The position numbers were made by a program, and so were the translations under genes. A DNA stretch of 64,000 nt from Pseudomonas sp. ISL-84 (lineage in GTDB: Bacteria; Bacillota; Bacilli; Bacillales; Cytobacillaceae), in assembly GCA_018613035.1 (NCBI GenBank), contig JAGGRA010000023.1:49843-113842 (forward strand). The letters run 5' to 3'. Below are positions 53,509 to 63,760 of this stretch, piece after piece. Positions within the stretch are counted from its first letter, which is position 1, and every line of letters begins with the position of its first letter. Under the pieces are notes generated by a model that was not told the origin of the DNA, did no database searches, and saw nothing but the letters and a program-made list of their open reading frames with translations.

Positions 53509-54072
53509 ATGGAACGTATATCCTGGAATCAATACTTTATGGCTCAAAGCCATTTGCTTGCTCTAAGGAGCACATGTACAAGATTGGCGGTAGGCGCAAC
53601 AATAGTCAGGGATAAGAGAATTATTGCAGGCGGATATAATGGTTCGATTGCAGGCGGTGAACATTGCATGGATGAAGGCTGCTATGTTATTGATAACCAT
53701 TGTGTACGCACCATACACGCAGAAATGAACGCGATTTTGCAATGTGCTAAATTTGGTGTGCCTACAAGTGATGCAGAAATCTACGTAACACATTTTCCTT
53801 GTCTTCAATGCTGCAAAGCTATTATCCAGGCAGGTATTAAAACGGTCTACTACGCACAGGACTATAAAAATCACCCTTATGGCATTGAACTCTTTGAGAA
53901 GGCCGGAGTTAAAACGGTTCAGGTTGAAGCTGAAAAGGTTTCATTTGATGAAAGCAGGCAAGAAAAACGTGATCTTATCGAAGAGATGATGAACGAACTT
54001 GAGAAGAGTGGAACAAATCGGGAATTATTGAAAGTCTACAAGGAAAAAAAGGACAAGCTATTTACTTCATGA
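53509..54072 (+). CDS. comEB: dCMP deaminase family protein ComEB
   Basis: 187 residues. Zinc deaminase motifs IHAEMNAILQCAKFG (His-Ala-Glu) and FPCLQCCKAIIQAG (Pro-Cys-xx-Cys). dCMP deaminases make dUMP for thymidylate synthesis. ComEB has a reported role in polar ComGA localisation in B. subtilis. ATG 53509 lies eight bases after GGGAGAGG; the frame extends upstream to 53461 without a better site. Confidence 0.94.
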   Translation: MERISWNQYFMAQSHLLALRSTCTRLAVGATIVRDKRIIAGGYNGSIAGGEHCMDEGCYVIDNHCVRTIHAEMNAILQCAKFGVPTSDAEIYVTHFPCLQCCKAIIQAGIKTVYYAQDYKNHPYGIELFEKAGVKTVQVEAEKVSFDESRQEKRDLIEEMMNELEKSGTNRELLKVYKEKKDKLFTS

Positions 54073-54159
54073 TTTGATTGCAGGAGTAAAACCCAAGAAA
54101 GAGCGGATTTTATTCCTGCATTATAAACAGAAGAAATTAGTAGAAAAGGAGCAAATTAC

Positions 54160-56478
54160 ATGAAAGGCAGATGGATTTATGCAGCTGCTGCCTCACTCTC
54201 TGGAATATTAACAGTTTTTTTCAAACCGTTTATAATAATTTTCATTATGTTTGTGTCAGCGTTTTGGTTATATAAAAGAAGTATCCTCACAAAAAAACAA
54301 TCTGGCCTGCTCTTAATCCTCTTCCTTCTCTTTCTCATTCGAAGCGTAATAGCGGAAGACCATAATATGACCAGTTTGGCGGGCGGCGAAGCACTTTTTG
54401 AAGTAGGGATTAAAGAAGCTGCTAGAATAGATGGAGACCAACTTACCGTCCTTGTTGAAACAGTTTCGAATGAAAAATTAATGGCTAGATATAAAATTAA
54501 ATCTGATAAAGAAAAAAAGATCCTCAGCAACTATTTGCGGGTTGGACTTTCATGCAAGGTAAACGGTACTTTGCAGACGCCGCCAATAGCTACAAATCCC
54601 AACGCATTCAGCTATAAAGAGTACCTCAATCATAACAAAATCTTCTGGGTCCTTGAAATTAAGCAGTTAATCCTCTCCGATTGCAGTTACCGTGAAAATA
54701 GCCTCCCTTTATCACTTCTGAAAATGAGAGAAACAGGAATAAATTACCTGGTGGGGAATTTTCCTGAAAAGACAGCTTCCATAGCAGTTGCCCTCATATT
54801 TGGTGATCGAAATTTCATTGAACAAGATGTTCTTGAATCTTATCAAAAACTGGGGATAATCCATTTACTTGCTATTTCCGGCCTGCATGTAGGATTGCTT
54901 GCCGGCATGTTTTTTCTTGCCGGGATTCGGGCAGGGATAACGAGAGAGAAAATGACGAGCGCTCTAATTCTGATTTTGCCAGGATACGCGCTTATTACAG
55001 GTGTAGCACCTTCTGTCATCAGAGCTGTTTTTATGATGCTTTTAGTGTTGGCTGCCAGGAAGTTAAAATCAGCTGTGCTGATTATTGATGTATTCTCCAT
55101 TGTGTTTATGATCTATCTCTTTATTTCCCCTTTTATCCTGTTTAATGCGGGCTTTCAGCTTTCATTTGCTGTTAGCTTATCGCTCATCCTGTCAGCACCG
55201 CTCCTATTAAAACGATTTAGCAACCCCTTTGTTATTATCATTTTGGTTTCCTTTATTTGCCAAGTTGCTGCAATGCCGATATTGTTCTGGCATTTCTTTG
55301 AAATGTCCATTCTTTCTGTGTTTGCCAATTTAATTTTTGTTCCAGTATTTTCCTCTATTGTTCTGCCGGCCATACTAATTATTTTTTTGCTTCATTTATT
55401 ATCAGGCGGGAAGTCTGCTTTTTTGCTTGCTCCTTTTGATGAATTTATAACTCTGATTGATTATATAGCAGGAAAACTTTCAGAGATCCCTCATACATCT
55501 ATTGTTTTAGGCCGTCCTTCATTACTGGTCCTGCTCCTATATGTTTTGCTCATACCCGTATTTTTCGCCTCATGGGAAAGATCAAAGGGAAAGAAAGCGT
55601 TTTTCTTAAGTTGTATACTCCCCGTATTTGCGTTATTGCTTCATTTCTTTACCACTTCTGTTTCCCCAAAAGGAGAAGTCACATTTATTGATGTTGGACA
55701 GGGGGATAGCATACTGGTTAAGCTTCCATATGGAAAAGGGAACTATTTAATTGATACAGGCGGCACAGTCAGTTTTCAAACGAAAGATTGGAAGATACGA
55801 AGCGATCCATTTGAAGCAGGGAAGGACATAGTTGTCCCTTTTCTTAAGAGTAAAGGAATCAGTTCAATTGATAAGCTTATTTTGACTCATGGGGATATGG
55901 ACCACATTGGCGGAGCTGCAGCGATCATTGACGAAATAAGGGTTAAAGCCGTTATTTTGCCAATAGTCAGTGAGATTTCTGAGCTCGAACAAGAAGTTAT
56001 TCATAAAGCAAAGAGGAGAAATAGCAAAGTGTTATTCAGTAAAGCTGGAGACAGATGGACAGAGGGAGAAGGCTTTTTTCAAATACTTTCTCCGCAAGAA
56101 GAAATTAAAACAGAGAGAAATGACGGGTCCATTGTGCTATTTGCCAAATTGGGCGGCTTAAGCTGGCTTTTTACCGGAGATATTGAAGCGGAAGGAGAAG
56201 AAAGGCTGGTTCAAAATTATCCCAACTTAAAAATTGATGTATTAAAAGCGGGGCATCATGGAAGTAAAACCTCATCAACAGATCTATTCCTCTCAAGCGT
56301 TAAGCCGAAGATAGCCATAATTTCAGCGGGGGAAAACAACCGCTACGGGCATCCCCACACAGATGTAATTTCCAGGTTTCGCAGCAATAATATTCGAATT
56401 TTAAGAACAGATGAGCATGGGGCAGTTACCTATATTTTTAAAGGCAATTCAGGAACCTTTTACGTTCAGCTTCCATAG
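54160..56478 (+). CDS. comEC: DNA uptake channel ComEC
   Basis: 772-residue polytopic membrane protein. About ten membrane helices with an N-terminal OB-like outer segment (about 60-170) and the Competence domain (IHLLAISGLHVGLLAGMFFL, about 230-249), followed by a C-terminal metallo-beta-lactamase domain with HGDMDHIGGA (about 577) and AGHHGSKTSS. It carries single-stranded DNA across the membrane, and the MBL domain is a candidate nuclease. It closes the comE operon. AGAAAAGGAG precedes ATG 54160. Confidence 0.95.
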   Translation: MKGRWIYAAAASLSGILTVFFKPFIIIFIMFVSAFWLYKRSILTKKQSGLLLILFLLFLIRSVIAEDHNMTSLAGGEALFEVGIKEAARIDGDQLTVLVETVSNEKLMARYKIKSDKEKKILSNYLRVGLSCKVNGTLQTPPIATNPNAFSYKEYLNHNKIFWVLEIKQLILSDCSYRENSLPLSLLKMRETGINYLVGNFPEKTASIAVALIFGDRNFIEQDVLESYQKLGIIHLLAISGLHVGLLAGMFFLAGIRAGITREKMTSALILILPGYALITGVAPSVIRAVFMMLLVLAARKLKSAVLIIDVFSIVFMIYLFISPFILFNAGFQLSFAVSLSLILSAPLLLKRFSNPFVIIILVSFICQVAAMPILFWHFFEMSILSVFANLIFVPVFSSIVLPAILIIFLLHLLSGGKSAFLLAPFDEFITLIDYIAGKLSEIPHTSIVLGRPSLLVLLLYVLLIPVFFASWERSKGKKAFFLSCILPVFALLLHFFTTSVSPKGEVTFIDVGQGDSILVKLPYGKGNYLIDTGGTVSFQTKDWKIRSDPFEAGKDIVVPFLKSKGISSIDKLILTHGDMDHIGGAAAIIDEIRVKAVILPIVSEISELEQEVIHKAKRRNSKVLFSKAGDRWTEGEGFFQILSPQEEIKTERNDGSIVLFAKLGGLSWLFTGDIEAEGEERLVQNYPNLKIDVLKAGHHGSKTSSTDLFLSSVKPKIAIISAGENNRYGHPHTDVISRFRSNNIRILRTDEHGAVTYIFKGNSGTFYVQLP

Positions 56479-56523
56479 TATATCTTAGAAAGTACTTGAG
56501 CCCGCTACTTATGTAAGGGTTCA

Positions 56524-56546
56524 CAACAATCTTTTAGAAAACAGCC
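56524..56546. repeat. Solo R2 end
   Basis: The complement reads GGCTGTTTTCTAAAAGATTG followed by TTG, matching the left end of copies C and D. No core is attached. Confidence 0.6.
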
Positions 56547-56555
56547 AAAAGTAAA

Positions 56556-56582
56556 AAAAGAGACTGCAAATATGCAGCCTCC
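56556..56582 (-). terminator. Probable terminator of yqzM
   Basis: On the minus strand GGCTGCATATTTGCAGTC folds as a short hairpin followed by TCTTTTTTT. Confidence 0.5.
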
Positions 56583-56635
56583 ATGCTTTGGCCTGGCTCA
56601 AAAAATAGCCTGGACCATACATTTTTATGTAGCCA

Positions 56636-56770
56636 TTAAGCTCCTAAAAATTTAATGACTGTTGCAATAACAAATAACGTTGCGAAGAAACCGAATGATA
56701 CGATAAATCCTACGCCAGAGTCGATAGCATCATTTCGTTTACTTTGGACGTTCTTTTCAAATTCGTTCAC
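56636..56770 (-). CDS. yqzM: YqzM family small membrane protein
   Basis: 44 residues from GTG 56770 behind AGGAGGGG: MNEFEKNVQSKRNDAIDSGV, one hydrophobic helix GFIVSFGFFATLFVIATVIK, and FLGA. This is the YqzM family that lies between comEC and holA in B. subtilis. Function unknown. It is read toward comEC. Confidence 0.88.
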   Translation of the reverse strand: MNEFEKNVQSKRNDAIDSGVGFIVSFGFFATLFVIATVIKFLGA

Positions 56771-56914
56771 AGTCTACCCCTCCTATTTCCTATATAGTAT
56801 AAGACATTCAAATAAAAAAATCTAGCGTTCCCCTGCCCTTTTCCTGGATTAACAAGAGTTGTCACAAATAACGCTGAACATCAAGGGGAAAATAACCAAA
56901 CAAAGGGTGCACCG

Positions 56915-56996
56915 CAGTTTCCTGAGTATCCCGGGTCTCAGGGAGCGGCGTTCTATATAGATCAGGAATTGGCGTTCATAGCGGACGCCAATTTCT
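56915..56996 (+). other. Two hairpins in the yqzM-holA intergenic region
   Basis: CCTGAG/CTCAGG (about 56921-56942) is followed by a perfect 9-bp stem AATTGGCGT (56967-56975) and ACGCCAATT (56985-56993), then TCTTATG. The second is terminator-shaped but has a poor T run. No coding frame is convincing here. It could be the 3' end of a small RNA or an attenuator ahead of holA. Confidence 0.4.
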
Positions 56997-57075
56997 TATG
57001 AATAACTTGTCAAAACGTTTTAGCTTCTTTAGGATAGAAAGAGAATAAAACGCAAATTGAACGGAGCGAAAGAAA

Positions 57076-58116
57076 TTGGTTTTTGATATATGGAAACAAA
57101 TTAAAGCAAAGCGGTTTGCTCCTGTATATTTATTATATGGAACAGAACCCTATCTTATAAACGAAACAAAACAGCTGCTTATCAATTATGTGTTAAGCCC
57201 AGAAGAAGCTGATTTTAATTTATCCACTTATGACCTTGAAGAAACCCCAATTGATACAGCGCTGGAAGATGCCGAAACATTCCCTTTTATGGGGGAAAGA
57301 AGGCTGATTTTTTTACATAACCCAGTATTTTTGACTTCTGAAAAGTCTAAGGCGAAAATAGAGCATAATCTGGCTAAGCTAGAAGCCTATATTAAGGAAC
57401 CTGCGCCATACTCGGTTGTGGTTTTGGCAGCTTCCTCTGAAAAGCTGGATGACCGGAAAAAATTAACAAAACAATTAAAGAAAACGGCTGCCGTTCTCGA
57501 AGCAAAGAAGCTGAACGAAGGTGAGCTGAAAACATGGATTAGGGAACGGGCGGCTTTAAACGGGGTTCAGATTGATGAAGCTGCAGTTGAACTGGTATTG
57601 ACCCTGGCAGGAACCAACTTGTTTATTCTGACTAGTGAAATAGATAAATTAGCTTTATATGCAAATGATACAAAGCGAATAGACGAACAGATGGTTGAAA
57701 AGATGGTTTCACGGTCACTGGAACAGAACATTTTTTCTCTGGTGGATAAAATTGTCCATCGCAAAATAGAAGAGGCGCTAAGAATTTATTATGATTTACT
57801 TAAGCAAAATGAAGAACCGATAAAAATTTTATCCGTGATAACCGGGCAGTTCAGGCTTATATATCAGGTAAAAGAGCTCGCCAGACGGGGATATGGACAG
57901 CAGCAGATCGCAGGCTATTTAAAAATCCACCCTTTTCGCGTAAAGCTGGCTGCGGGGCAGGCGCAGCTTTTTGGCGATGAAGAACTAACAATCATCATGA
58001 GCTTGCTTGCAGATGCCGATTACCAAATGAAAACCGGGGGCATGAATAAAACCATGCTGATTGAGATGTTCCTGTTTCGCCTTCAAAGCCAAGCTTTGCA
58101 AAAACATACGCAATAA
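57076..58116 (+). CDS. holA: DNA polymerase III subunit delta
   Basis: 346 residues (YqeN in B. subtilis). Clamp-loader wrench subunit: VYLLYGTEPYLINETKQLLI (about 14-33), TFPFMGERRLIFLHNP, EAKKLNEGELKTWIRERA, FSLVDKIVHRKIEEALRIYY and VITGQFRLIYQVKELARRG. It opens the sliding clamp with the tau/gamma and delta-prime subunits. The delta Walker motif is degenerate, as usual. TTG 57076 follows GGAGCGAAAG. Confidence 0.95.
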   Translation: MVFDIWKQIKAKRFAPVYLLYGTEPYLINETKQLLINYVLSPEEADFNLSTYDLEETPIDTALEDAETFPFMGERRLIFLHNPVFLTSEKSKAKIEHNLAKLEAYIKEPAPYSVVVLAASSEKLDDRKKLTKQLKKTAAVLEAKKLNEGELKTWIRERAALNGVQIDEAAVELVLTLAGTNLFILTSEIDKLALYANDTKRIDEQMVEKMVSRSLEQNIFSLVDKIVHRKIEEALRIYYDLLKQNEEPIKILSVITGQFRLIYQVKELARRGYGQQQIAGYLKIHPFRVKLAAGQAQLFGDEELTIIMSLLADADYQMKTGGMNKTMLIEMFLFRLQSQALQKHTQ

Positions 58117-58118
58117 AA

Positions 58119-58146
58119 AAGCGGTCCTGACATGGACCGCTTTTTA
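58119..58146 (+). terminator. Terminator after holA
   Basis: GCGGTCC (58121-58127) and GGACCGC (58134-58140), then TTTTTA. Confidence 0.8.
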
Positions 58147-58151
58147 GTGCA

Positions 58152-58182
58152 TTATAAAAGGCTATCCCTAAAAGATAGCCGA
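58152..58182 (-). terminator. Terminator of rpsT
   Basis: On the minus strand GGCTATC and GATAGCC pair (58160-58166 with 58174-58180), followed by TTTTATAAT. Confidence 0.75.
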
Positions 58183-58194
58183 TATCTTTAAACA

Positions 58195-58461
58195 TTAAGC
58201 GTTTAAAGAGTTCATTTTTTTCATTAAACGAGACTTTTTACGAGCAGCAGCGTTTTTGTGGATTAGACCTTTTGCAGCAGCTTTGTCTAGTTTACGAGCA
58301 GCATCAGCGAAAGATTCAGTTGCAGCAGCAGCATCGTTGTTTACGATCGCAGCATCAACCTTCTTAACAGCTGTACGCATTGAAGATTTGATTGTAGCGT
58401 TATGAGCGTTACGAGCTTCGCTAGTTTTAACACGCTTAATAGCAGATTTAATGTTTGGCAT
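58195..58461 (-). CDS. rpsT: 30S ribosomal protein S20
   Basis: 88 residues: [20 protein letters not shown] at the N terminus and [19 protein letters not shown] at the C terminus, a three-helix 16S rRNA-binding protein. ATG 58461 lies behind AGGAGGTG; the frame extends upstream but has no reason to be used. It is transcribed opposite to holA and gpr, its usual place. Confidence 0.97.
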   Translation of the reverse strand: MPNIKSAIKRVKTSEARNAHNATIKSSMRTAVKKVDAAIVNNDAAAATESFADAARKLDKAAAKGLIHKNAAARKKSRLMKKMNSLNA

Positions 58462-58625
58462 TCCATTCACCTCCTGAAAAAGCATCGAGATTCTATAACT
58501 CGACATTCACATTCATTAACAATAATTAAGAACAAGTGATATTTTATCAAACACGAGACCATAATGCAATACTCTGTAATTAAAATTGCTGATTGGAATT
58601 CTGTTATCAGGATAATCCTTCTTAT

Positions 58626-58655
58626 GCATGATTTTGCCTATTACAGGCAATGATA
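58626..58655 (+). promoter_or_regulatory. Candidate sigma-G promoter of gpr
   Basis: GCATG (58626-58630) fits the GHATR -35, then 18 bases, then AATGATA (58649-58655), which differs by one base from CATNHTA. gpr is known to be transcribed in the forespore by sigma-F and sigma-G. Confidence 0.4.
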
Positions 58656-58729
58656 GTACATATCCGAATTCTAGTATTTTATGGGTTATTTTCCATAAAA
58701 CCAAAAAGCAGAGAATGTGAGGGATTAAC

Positions 58730-59857
58730 TTGAAGGAATCAATAGATTTAAGCAAGTACTCGGTCCGAACGGATCTGGCAATTGAAGCAAGGGAAATGGT
58801 TATAGCGGACAGGCAGAAAGACGATGTCCACGCGCAGGAAAACCTTTCGCAAATAGAGGGCGTAATCATAAAAGAAAAAGAAGAAAACGATATAAAGATC
58901 TCTTTTGTGGAAGTGACAAAACAAGGTGCAGAGGCTTTAGGAAAAAAGGAAGGTAAATATTTAACACTTGAAGTAACAGGTATCCGCCAGCAGGATACCG
59001 AACTGCAGAAAAAGGTAGAATCTGTTTTTGCAAGTGAGTTTTCCCAGTTCATTAAACAATTAGGAATAAAAGAGAACGCCTCATGCCTGATTGTAGGCTT
59101 AGGGAACTGGAATGTCACTCCTGACGCCCTTGGGCCTCAAGTTTGTGAAAACCTTCTGATTACAAGGCATCTCTACCAGCTGCAGCCTGAAAGCGTTGAA
59201 GAAGGCTATCGGCCGGTAAGCGCAATATCCCCTGGAGTAATGGGGTTAACCGGCATTGAGACAAGCGATATTATTTATGGAATTGTTGAAAAAACAAAAC
59301 CTGATTTTGTCATTGCTATAGATGCGCTTGCATCCCGCTCAATTGAAAGAGTTAATTCCACTATCCAAATATCGGATACAGGCATTCATCCCGGCTCCGG
59401 TGTAGGAAATAAACGGAAGGAAATCAGCCAGGAAACATTGGGTATTCCGGTCATCGCTATCGGGGTTCCTACTGTTGTGGATGCCGTGTCCATAACAAGC
59501 GACACCATTGATTTTATTCTCAAGCATTTTGGAAAGGAAATGAAAGAGGGGGACCGCCCGTCCCGGTCACTTGCACCGGCAGGCATGACCTTTGGAGAAA
59601 AAAGAAAACTGACTGAGGAAGATTTGCCTGAGGAGCATCACCGAAAAACCTTTTTAGGCATGATTGGAACCTTGCCAGAAGATGAAAAACGAAGGCTGAT
59701 CTATGAAGTGCTTTCACCGCTGGGCCATAATCTAATGGTTACGCCAAAGGAAGTTGATGTGTTTATTGAGGATATGTCAAACCTGATCGCAAACGGATTA
59801 AATGCAGCACTCCATCAAAAAGTGAACCAGGAAAATGCTGGTTTTTATACTAGATAA
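58730..59857 (+). CDS. gpr: Germination protease (spore protease)
   Basis: 375-residue zymogen that degrades small acid-soluble spore proteins during germination. An N-terminal propeptide of about 15 residues ends just before VRTDLAIEA; self-removal of it activates the enzyme in Bacillus. Core motifs are [68 protein letters not shown] and [21 protein letters not shown] 58730 follows GAGGG. spoIIP begins 69 bases downstream. Confidence 0.96.
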   Translation: MKESIDLSKYSVRTDLAIEAREMVIADRQKDDVHAQENLSQIEGVIIKEKEENDIKISFVEVTKQGAEALGKKEGKYLTLEVTGIRQQDTELQKKVESVFASEFSQFIKQLGIKENASCLIVGLGNWNVTPDALGPQVCENLLITRHLYQLQPESVEEGYRPVSAISPGVMGLTGIETSDIIYGIVEKTKPDFVIAIDALASRSIERVNSTIQISDTGIHPGSGVGNKRKEISQETLGIPVIAIGVPTVVDAVSITSDTIDFILKHFGKEMKEGDRPSRSLAPAGMTFGEKRKLTEEDLPEEHHRKTFLGMIGTLPEDEKRRLIYEVLSPLGHNLMVTPKEVDVFIEDMSNLIANGLNAALHQKVNQENAGFYTR

Positions 59858-59926
59858 AAAATATTTTGTTCTATCTTCTCTAGCATAGTCATAACATTTA
59901 CTAGACTTGCAAAGAGAGGTGGAACA

Positions 59927-61132
59927 ATGAAACCTTTGAAGACAAATGGACTCGTTGTAACAATTCAAGGGACAACCCTGTTAAAAGCCGCAGGCGGATT
60001 TTTGCTCTTTCTATTTATGATCTTTTCAATAAGCGGAGCTCTTACATCCTTAAAGCCGGAATATAGGATCAGCTCCGCTTCCGTAAATACAGCTGCTACC
60101 AACCTGACAGGTGAATCGCTTTACTATTTCCTTGGTTGGGAAAACCACTCCTTTCTGAAAGGAATGCCTGAAAATAGCTCTCCTCCCAGCTTAGCCAATA
60201 TGGTTTTTAAGCTATCAACCAATGTAAATCTGGATGATCCAAGAAGTTTATTAGGAAGAGAACTGCCCTACTTCTCCATTTATGACAGTAAAATTCTGGT
60301 TGCCGGTGAAGGAACGGATTATACCAACATGCCTGTTGAGTCTTCGCCGCCATTGGAAGTTTTGAAAGCTGAGCAGGAAGCCGCGCTGCAAAACACGGAG
60401 GGGCTAGAGTCAAACGAAAACAGAAGCCAATCGGGTACACCACCTATGACTACTGGCGATAAAAAGGCAGTATATGTTTATTTCAGCCATAACCGCGAAT
60501 CCTTTCTTCCTTATCTCAAAGGTGTGAACGACCCGAATGCAGCCAGCCATTCTCAAATTAATGTGACAAAAATAGGGGACAAGCTTAAAGAGGAACTGGA
60601 GGGCAGAGGCATCGGGACAACGGTTGATAAAACGGATATTCAGGCAACTTTAAATAAAAAGGGATGGAGTTATGCACAATCCTATGAGGCTTCACGGGAA
60701 GTCGTTCAGGCAGCTGCTACCACTGACCGGGATTTAACATATTTCATTGATATTCACAGGGACTCGCGAAGAAAAGAGGATACAACAAAAGAAATTAACG
60801 GAAAGCCATATGCAAAGCTTGCATTTGTGATCGGAGCGGAGCATCAAAACTACGAGAAGAATTTAAAGTTTGCAAATGAATTGCATAAAAGGCTTGAGGA
60901 AAAATACAAGGGTTTGAGCAGAGGGATTATCCAGCTGCAGGGAGAAAGGACGAATGGGAAATTTAATCAGGACCTTTCTGAAAATGCAATTCTGGTGGAA
61001 TTTGGAGGAGTCGATAATACCTTTGAGGAATTGAATCGTTCAGCGGAAGCCCTTGCGGAAATTTTCAGTGAATATTATTGGCAGGCTGAGGAAGTGAATT
61101 CACCTGCAGGCACGGACTCGGAAAAGAAATAA
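59927..61132 (+). CDS. spoIIP: Stage II sporulation protein P
   Basis: 401 residues. N-terminal membrane anchor (about 16-40), then an extracytoplasmic peptidoglycan amidase/endopeptidase domain: VYVYFSHNRESFLPYL with zinc-ligand histidine, FIDIHRDSRRKEDTTKEING, FVIGAEHQNYEKNLKFA, and LVEFGGVDNTFEELNRSAEA. With SpoIID and SpoIIM it remodels septal wall during engulfment. AGAGGTGG precedes ATG 59927. It is followed by yqxA in the usual gpr-spoIIP-yqxA order. Confidence 0.95.
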   Translation: MKPLKTNGLVVTIQGTTLLKAAGGFLLFLFMIFSISGALTSLKPEYRISSASVNTAATNLTGESLYYFLGWENHSFLKGMPENSSPPSLANMVFKLSTNVNLDDPRSLLGRELPYFSIYDSKILVAGEGTDYTNMPVESSPPLEVLKAEQEAALQNTEGLESNENRSQSGTPPMTTGDKKAVYVYFSHNRESFLPYLKGVNDPNAASHSQINVTKIGDKLKEELEGRGIGTTVDKTDIQATLNKKGWSYAQSYEASREVVQAAATTDRDLTYFIDIHRDSRRKEDTTKEINGKPYAKLAFVIGAEHQNYEKNLKFANELHKRLEEKYKGLSRGIIQLQGERTNGKFNQDLSENAILVEFGGVDNTFEELNRSAEALAEIFSEYYWQAEEVNSPAGTDSEKK

Positions 61133-61146
61133 AGGTGTGATTTGTA

Positions 61147-61491
61147 ATGAAGATGTTTATGTTAAAAGCGATTTTTCTGGCTTCCATAATGTTTGTATCT
61201 GTCTTGTTTGGAATGCAGCAGGCCAATGAAGGAATACAGAGAATGAAGGGCTATTCTGATGATGATTTCAAAGCTGCACTTACCTTAAGCGAAAGCGAGG
61301 AAGGTGAGCTTCAGGCTTCTGTACTGGGAAATGATGTATCCAGCCATGATCTTCAGCAGAAGAAAGAAAAGCTAGAAGAAATAAAAGCATATAACTTCTT
61401 TTCGTCTTTGGGTAAAAGTATCTCCGAAGGCCTGTCTTCATTAACAGAAAAATCGATCGCTTTCATTACAGAATTATTAACCGGAAAATAG
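61147..61491 (+). CDS. yqxA: YqxA family protein (DUF3679)
   Basis: 114 residues. One N-terminal hydrophobic helix (about 5-22, MLKAIFLASIMFVSVLFGMQ), then an acidic helical region (DDDFKAALTLSESEEGELQA) and a C-terminal amphipathic end (SEGLSSLTEKSIAFITELL). This is the DUF3679/YqxA family encoded after spoIIP in Bacillus. Function unknown. AAAGGTG lies ahead of ATG 61147. Confidence 0.88.
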   Translation: MKMFMLKAIFLASIMFVSVLFGMQQANEGIQRMKGYSDDDFKAALTLSESEEGELQASVLGNDVSSHDLQQKKEKLEEIKAYNFFSSLGKSISEGLSSLTEKSIAFITELLTGK

Positions 61492-61518
61492 GGCTGCTTC
61501 AGGGCAGTCCTGTTTTTT
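61490..61518 (+). terminator. Terminator after yqxA
   Basis: AGGGCTGC and GGGCAGTCCT pair around TTCA with one wobble, then seven T. Confidence 0.75.
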
Positions 61519-61647
61519 TACCTGGTAAAGTCAACAAAGCTTTAATTAGAAGGCCATAAAGCTTAGCATTGAATCTTCATAAACGTACTGCTATAATCAA
61601 AAATAGTGTATAAACTAAAAGGACTAACTGAAAATAGATTAACACTT

Positions 61648-61688
61648 GGCTCCAGGCGCCCATTAAAGGCGTCTTGCGCTTTTCTTAT
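61648..61688. repeat. Short R1 remnant upstream of lepA
   Basis: GGCTCCAGGCGCC and GGCGTCTTGCGCTTTTCTTA are the two ends of the R1-type repeat with almost no middle. It lies within 25 bases of the lepA start. Confidence 0.45.
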
Positions 61689-61710
61689 AGTAGGAGTTGA
61701 ATTGTAAACC

Positions 61711-63546
61711 ATGAACAGAGAAGAGAGACTTAAAAGGCAAGAGAGAATAAGGAATTTTTCGATTATCGCCCATATTGACCATGGGAAATCGACTTTGGCT
61801 GACCGGATTCTTGAAAAAACTAATGCGCTTACAGCGCGTGAAATGAAGGATCAGCTCCTTGATTCAATGGATCTTGAAAGAGAACGCGGCATTACTATCA
61901 AATTAAACTCCGTCCAGTTAAAATATAAAGCGAAAGATGGAGAGATTTATACTTTCCACTTAATTGATACTCCGGGACATGTTGATTTTACATATGAAGT
62001 ATCCCGCAGTTTGGCAGCCTGTGAAGGAGCAATCCTGGTGGTGGATGCAGCCCAGGGGATTGAAGCTCAAACCCTTGCAAATGTTTATTTAGCTTTGGAT
62101 AACGATCTGGAAATCCTTCCGATCATCAACAAGATTGACCTTCCGAGCGCAGATCCTGAGCGAGTTCGCAATGAAATTGAAGAAGTAATCGGCCTTGATG
62201 CTTCAGAAGCGGTACTTGCCTCAGCAAAGGCTGGAATAGGCATTGAAGAGATCCTCGAACAGGTCGTTGAAAAGGTGCCTGCACCAGTTGGCGATCCAGA
62301 GGCTCCTTTAAAGGCGCTAATCTTTGATTCCCTTTATGATGCTTACCGCGGAGTTGTTGCTTATATCCGTGTAGTAGAAGGAACGGTAAAAGTTGGGGAC
62401 AAAATAAGAATGATGGCAACAGGAAAAGAATTTGAAGTAACAGAGGTTGGTGTATTTACACCCAAATCTACTCCGCTGCCTGAATTATCAGTTGGTGACG
62501 TAGGGTTTCTGACGGCAGCCATTAAAAATGTTGGCGATACCCGTGTCGGTGACACCATTACAAGTGCTAAAAACGGTGCATCCGAAGCTCTTCCAGGTTA
62601 CCGAAAGTTAAATCCAATGGTTTATTGCGGTTTATATCCGATTGACAGCGCCAAGTTTAATGACTTGAGGGAAGCTCTTGAAAAGCTTGAGCTTAATGAC
62701 TCTGCACTTCAGTTTGAACCTGAAACCTCCCAAGCACTTGGCTTCGGATTCCGCTGCGGATTCCTTGGACTGCTTCACATGGAAATTATTCAGGAGCGTA
62801 TTGAGCGTGAATTCAAGATTGACTTAATTACAACGGCGCCAAGTGTAATTTATGATGTCATCATGACAGACGGCACCGAAATTAAAGTGGATAATCCATC
62901 CAACATGCCTGACCCGCAAAAGATCGATCGTGTGGAAGAGCCATATGTAAAAGCCACAATGATGGCACCGAATGACTATGTTGGTGCCATTATGGAACTT
63001 TGCCAGGAGAAACGCGGCATATTCATCGATATGCAGTACATGGATGAAACAAGGGTTAATATTATTTATGAAATCCCTTTATCTGAAATTGTATATGATT
63101 TCTTTGACCAGCTTAAATCAAATACTAAAGGATACGCTTCTTTCGATTATGAACTAATCGGCTATAAGCCTTCCCAGCTTGTTAAGATGGATATTCTATT
63201 AAATGCTGAAAAAGTCGACGCACTAAGCTTTATTGTCCATAGAGACTTCGCTTATGAAAGAGGAAAGGTAATCGTTGAAAAGCTCAAGGAACTTATTCCG
63301 CGTCAGCAATTTGAGGTCCCAATCCAGGCGGCTATAGGGCAAAAAATCGTTGCCCGCTCAACGATTAAAGCGATCCGAAAAAATGTATTGGCAAAGTGTT
63401 ACGGCGGAGATATTTCCCGGAAGCGCAAGCTTTTGGAGAAGCAGAAAGAAGGTAAAAAGCGGATGAAGCAGGTTGGTTCTGTTGAAGTTCCGCAAGAAGC
63501 TTTCATGGCTGTTCTGAAAATGGACGACAATAACTCTAAAAAGTAA
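61711..63546 (+). CDS. lepA: Elongation factor 4 (LepA)
   Basis: 611-residue translational GTPase that acts on stalled or initiating ribosomes. G1 [15 protein letters not shown] (about 19-33), switch [14 protein letters not shown] (about 86-97), G4 [14 protein letters not shown]-Tu-like domain II, two EF-G-like domains and the LepA-specific C-terminal domain ([19 protein letters not shown] to [20 protein letters not shown]). The upstream site GTAGGAGTTGAATTGTAAACC is loose; ATG 61711 gives the family start [10 protein letters not shown]. Confidence 0.97.
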   Translation: MNREERLKRQERIRNFSIIAHIDHGKSTLADRILEKTNALTAREMKDQLLDSMDLERERGITIKLNSVQLKYKAKDGEIYTFHLIDTPGHVDFTYEVSRSLAACEGAILVVDAAQGIEAQTLANVYLALDNDLEILPIINKIDLPSADPERVRNEIEEVIGLDASEAVLASAKAGIGIEEILEQVVEKVPAPVGDPEAPLKALIFDSLYDAYRGVVAYIRVVEGTVKVGDKIRMMATGKEFEVTEVGVFTPKSTPLPELSVGDVGFLTAAIKNVGDTRVGDTITSAKNGASEALPGYRKLNPMVYCGLYPIDSAKFNDLREALEKLELNDSALQFEPETSQALGFGFRCGFLGLLHMEIIQERIEREFKIDLITTAPSVIYDVIMTDGTEIKVDNPSNMPDPQKIDRVEEPYVKATMMAPNDYVGAIMELCQEKRGIFIDMQYMDETRVNIIYEIPLSEIVYDFFDQLKSNTKGYASFDYELIGYKPSQLVKMDILLNAEKVDALSFIVHRDFAYERGKVIVEKLKELIPRQQFEVPIQAAIGQKIVARSTIKAIRKNVLAKCYGGDISRKRKLLEKQKEGKKRMKQVGSVEVPQEAFMAVLKMDDNNSKK

Positions 63547-63562
63547 TATATTTGCTTTGTTT

Positions 63563-63614
63563 AAAGAGGTTAGATATGCTGTCTTAATAAAAGCAGCACT
63601 AGCCTCTTTTTTAT
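63563..63614 (+). terminator. Terminator after lepA
   Basis: AAAGAGG (63563-63569) and CCTCTTT (63603-63609) with an inner GCTG/CAGC stem, then a T run. Confidence 0.75.
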
Positions 63615-63636
63615 TTAGGTTTTGGTAATCCTTAGT

Positions 63637-63690
63637 GTTGATTTTCGCTACAGGCACTCAGTGAACCGCGGGCTTTCGAAGCTTGCCGGC
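63637..63690 (-). repeat. R2 fragment, inverted
   Basis: GTTGATTTTCGCTACAGGCA and ACCGCGGGC are the complement of the right core of R2 (GCCCGCGG ... CCTGGAGCGGAAATCAAC). No ends are present. It points toward the complete copy E nearby. Confidence 0.5.
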
Positions 63691-63760
63691 GTTTTAATTC
63701 TTCCGCTTCAATCATCACGGTGCTAAATCAAAAATTAACTTTAAAATAGCTTTAAATTAA

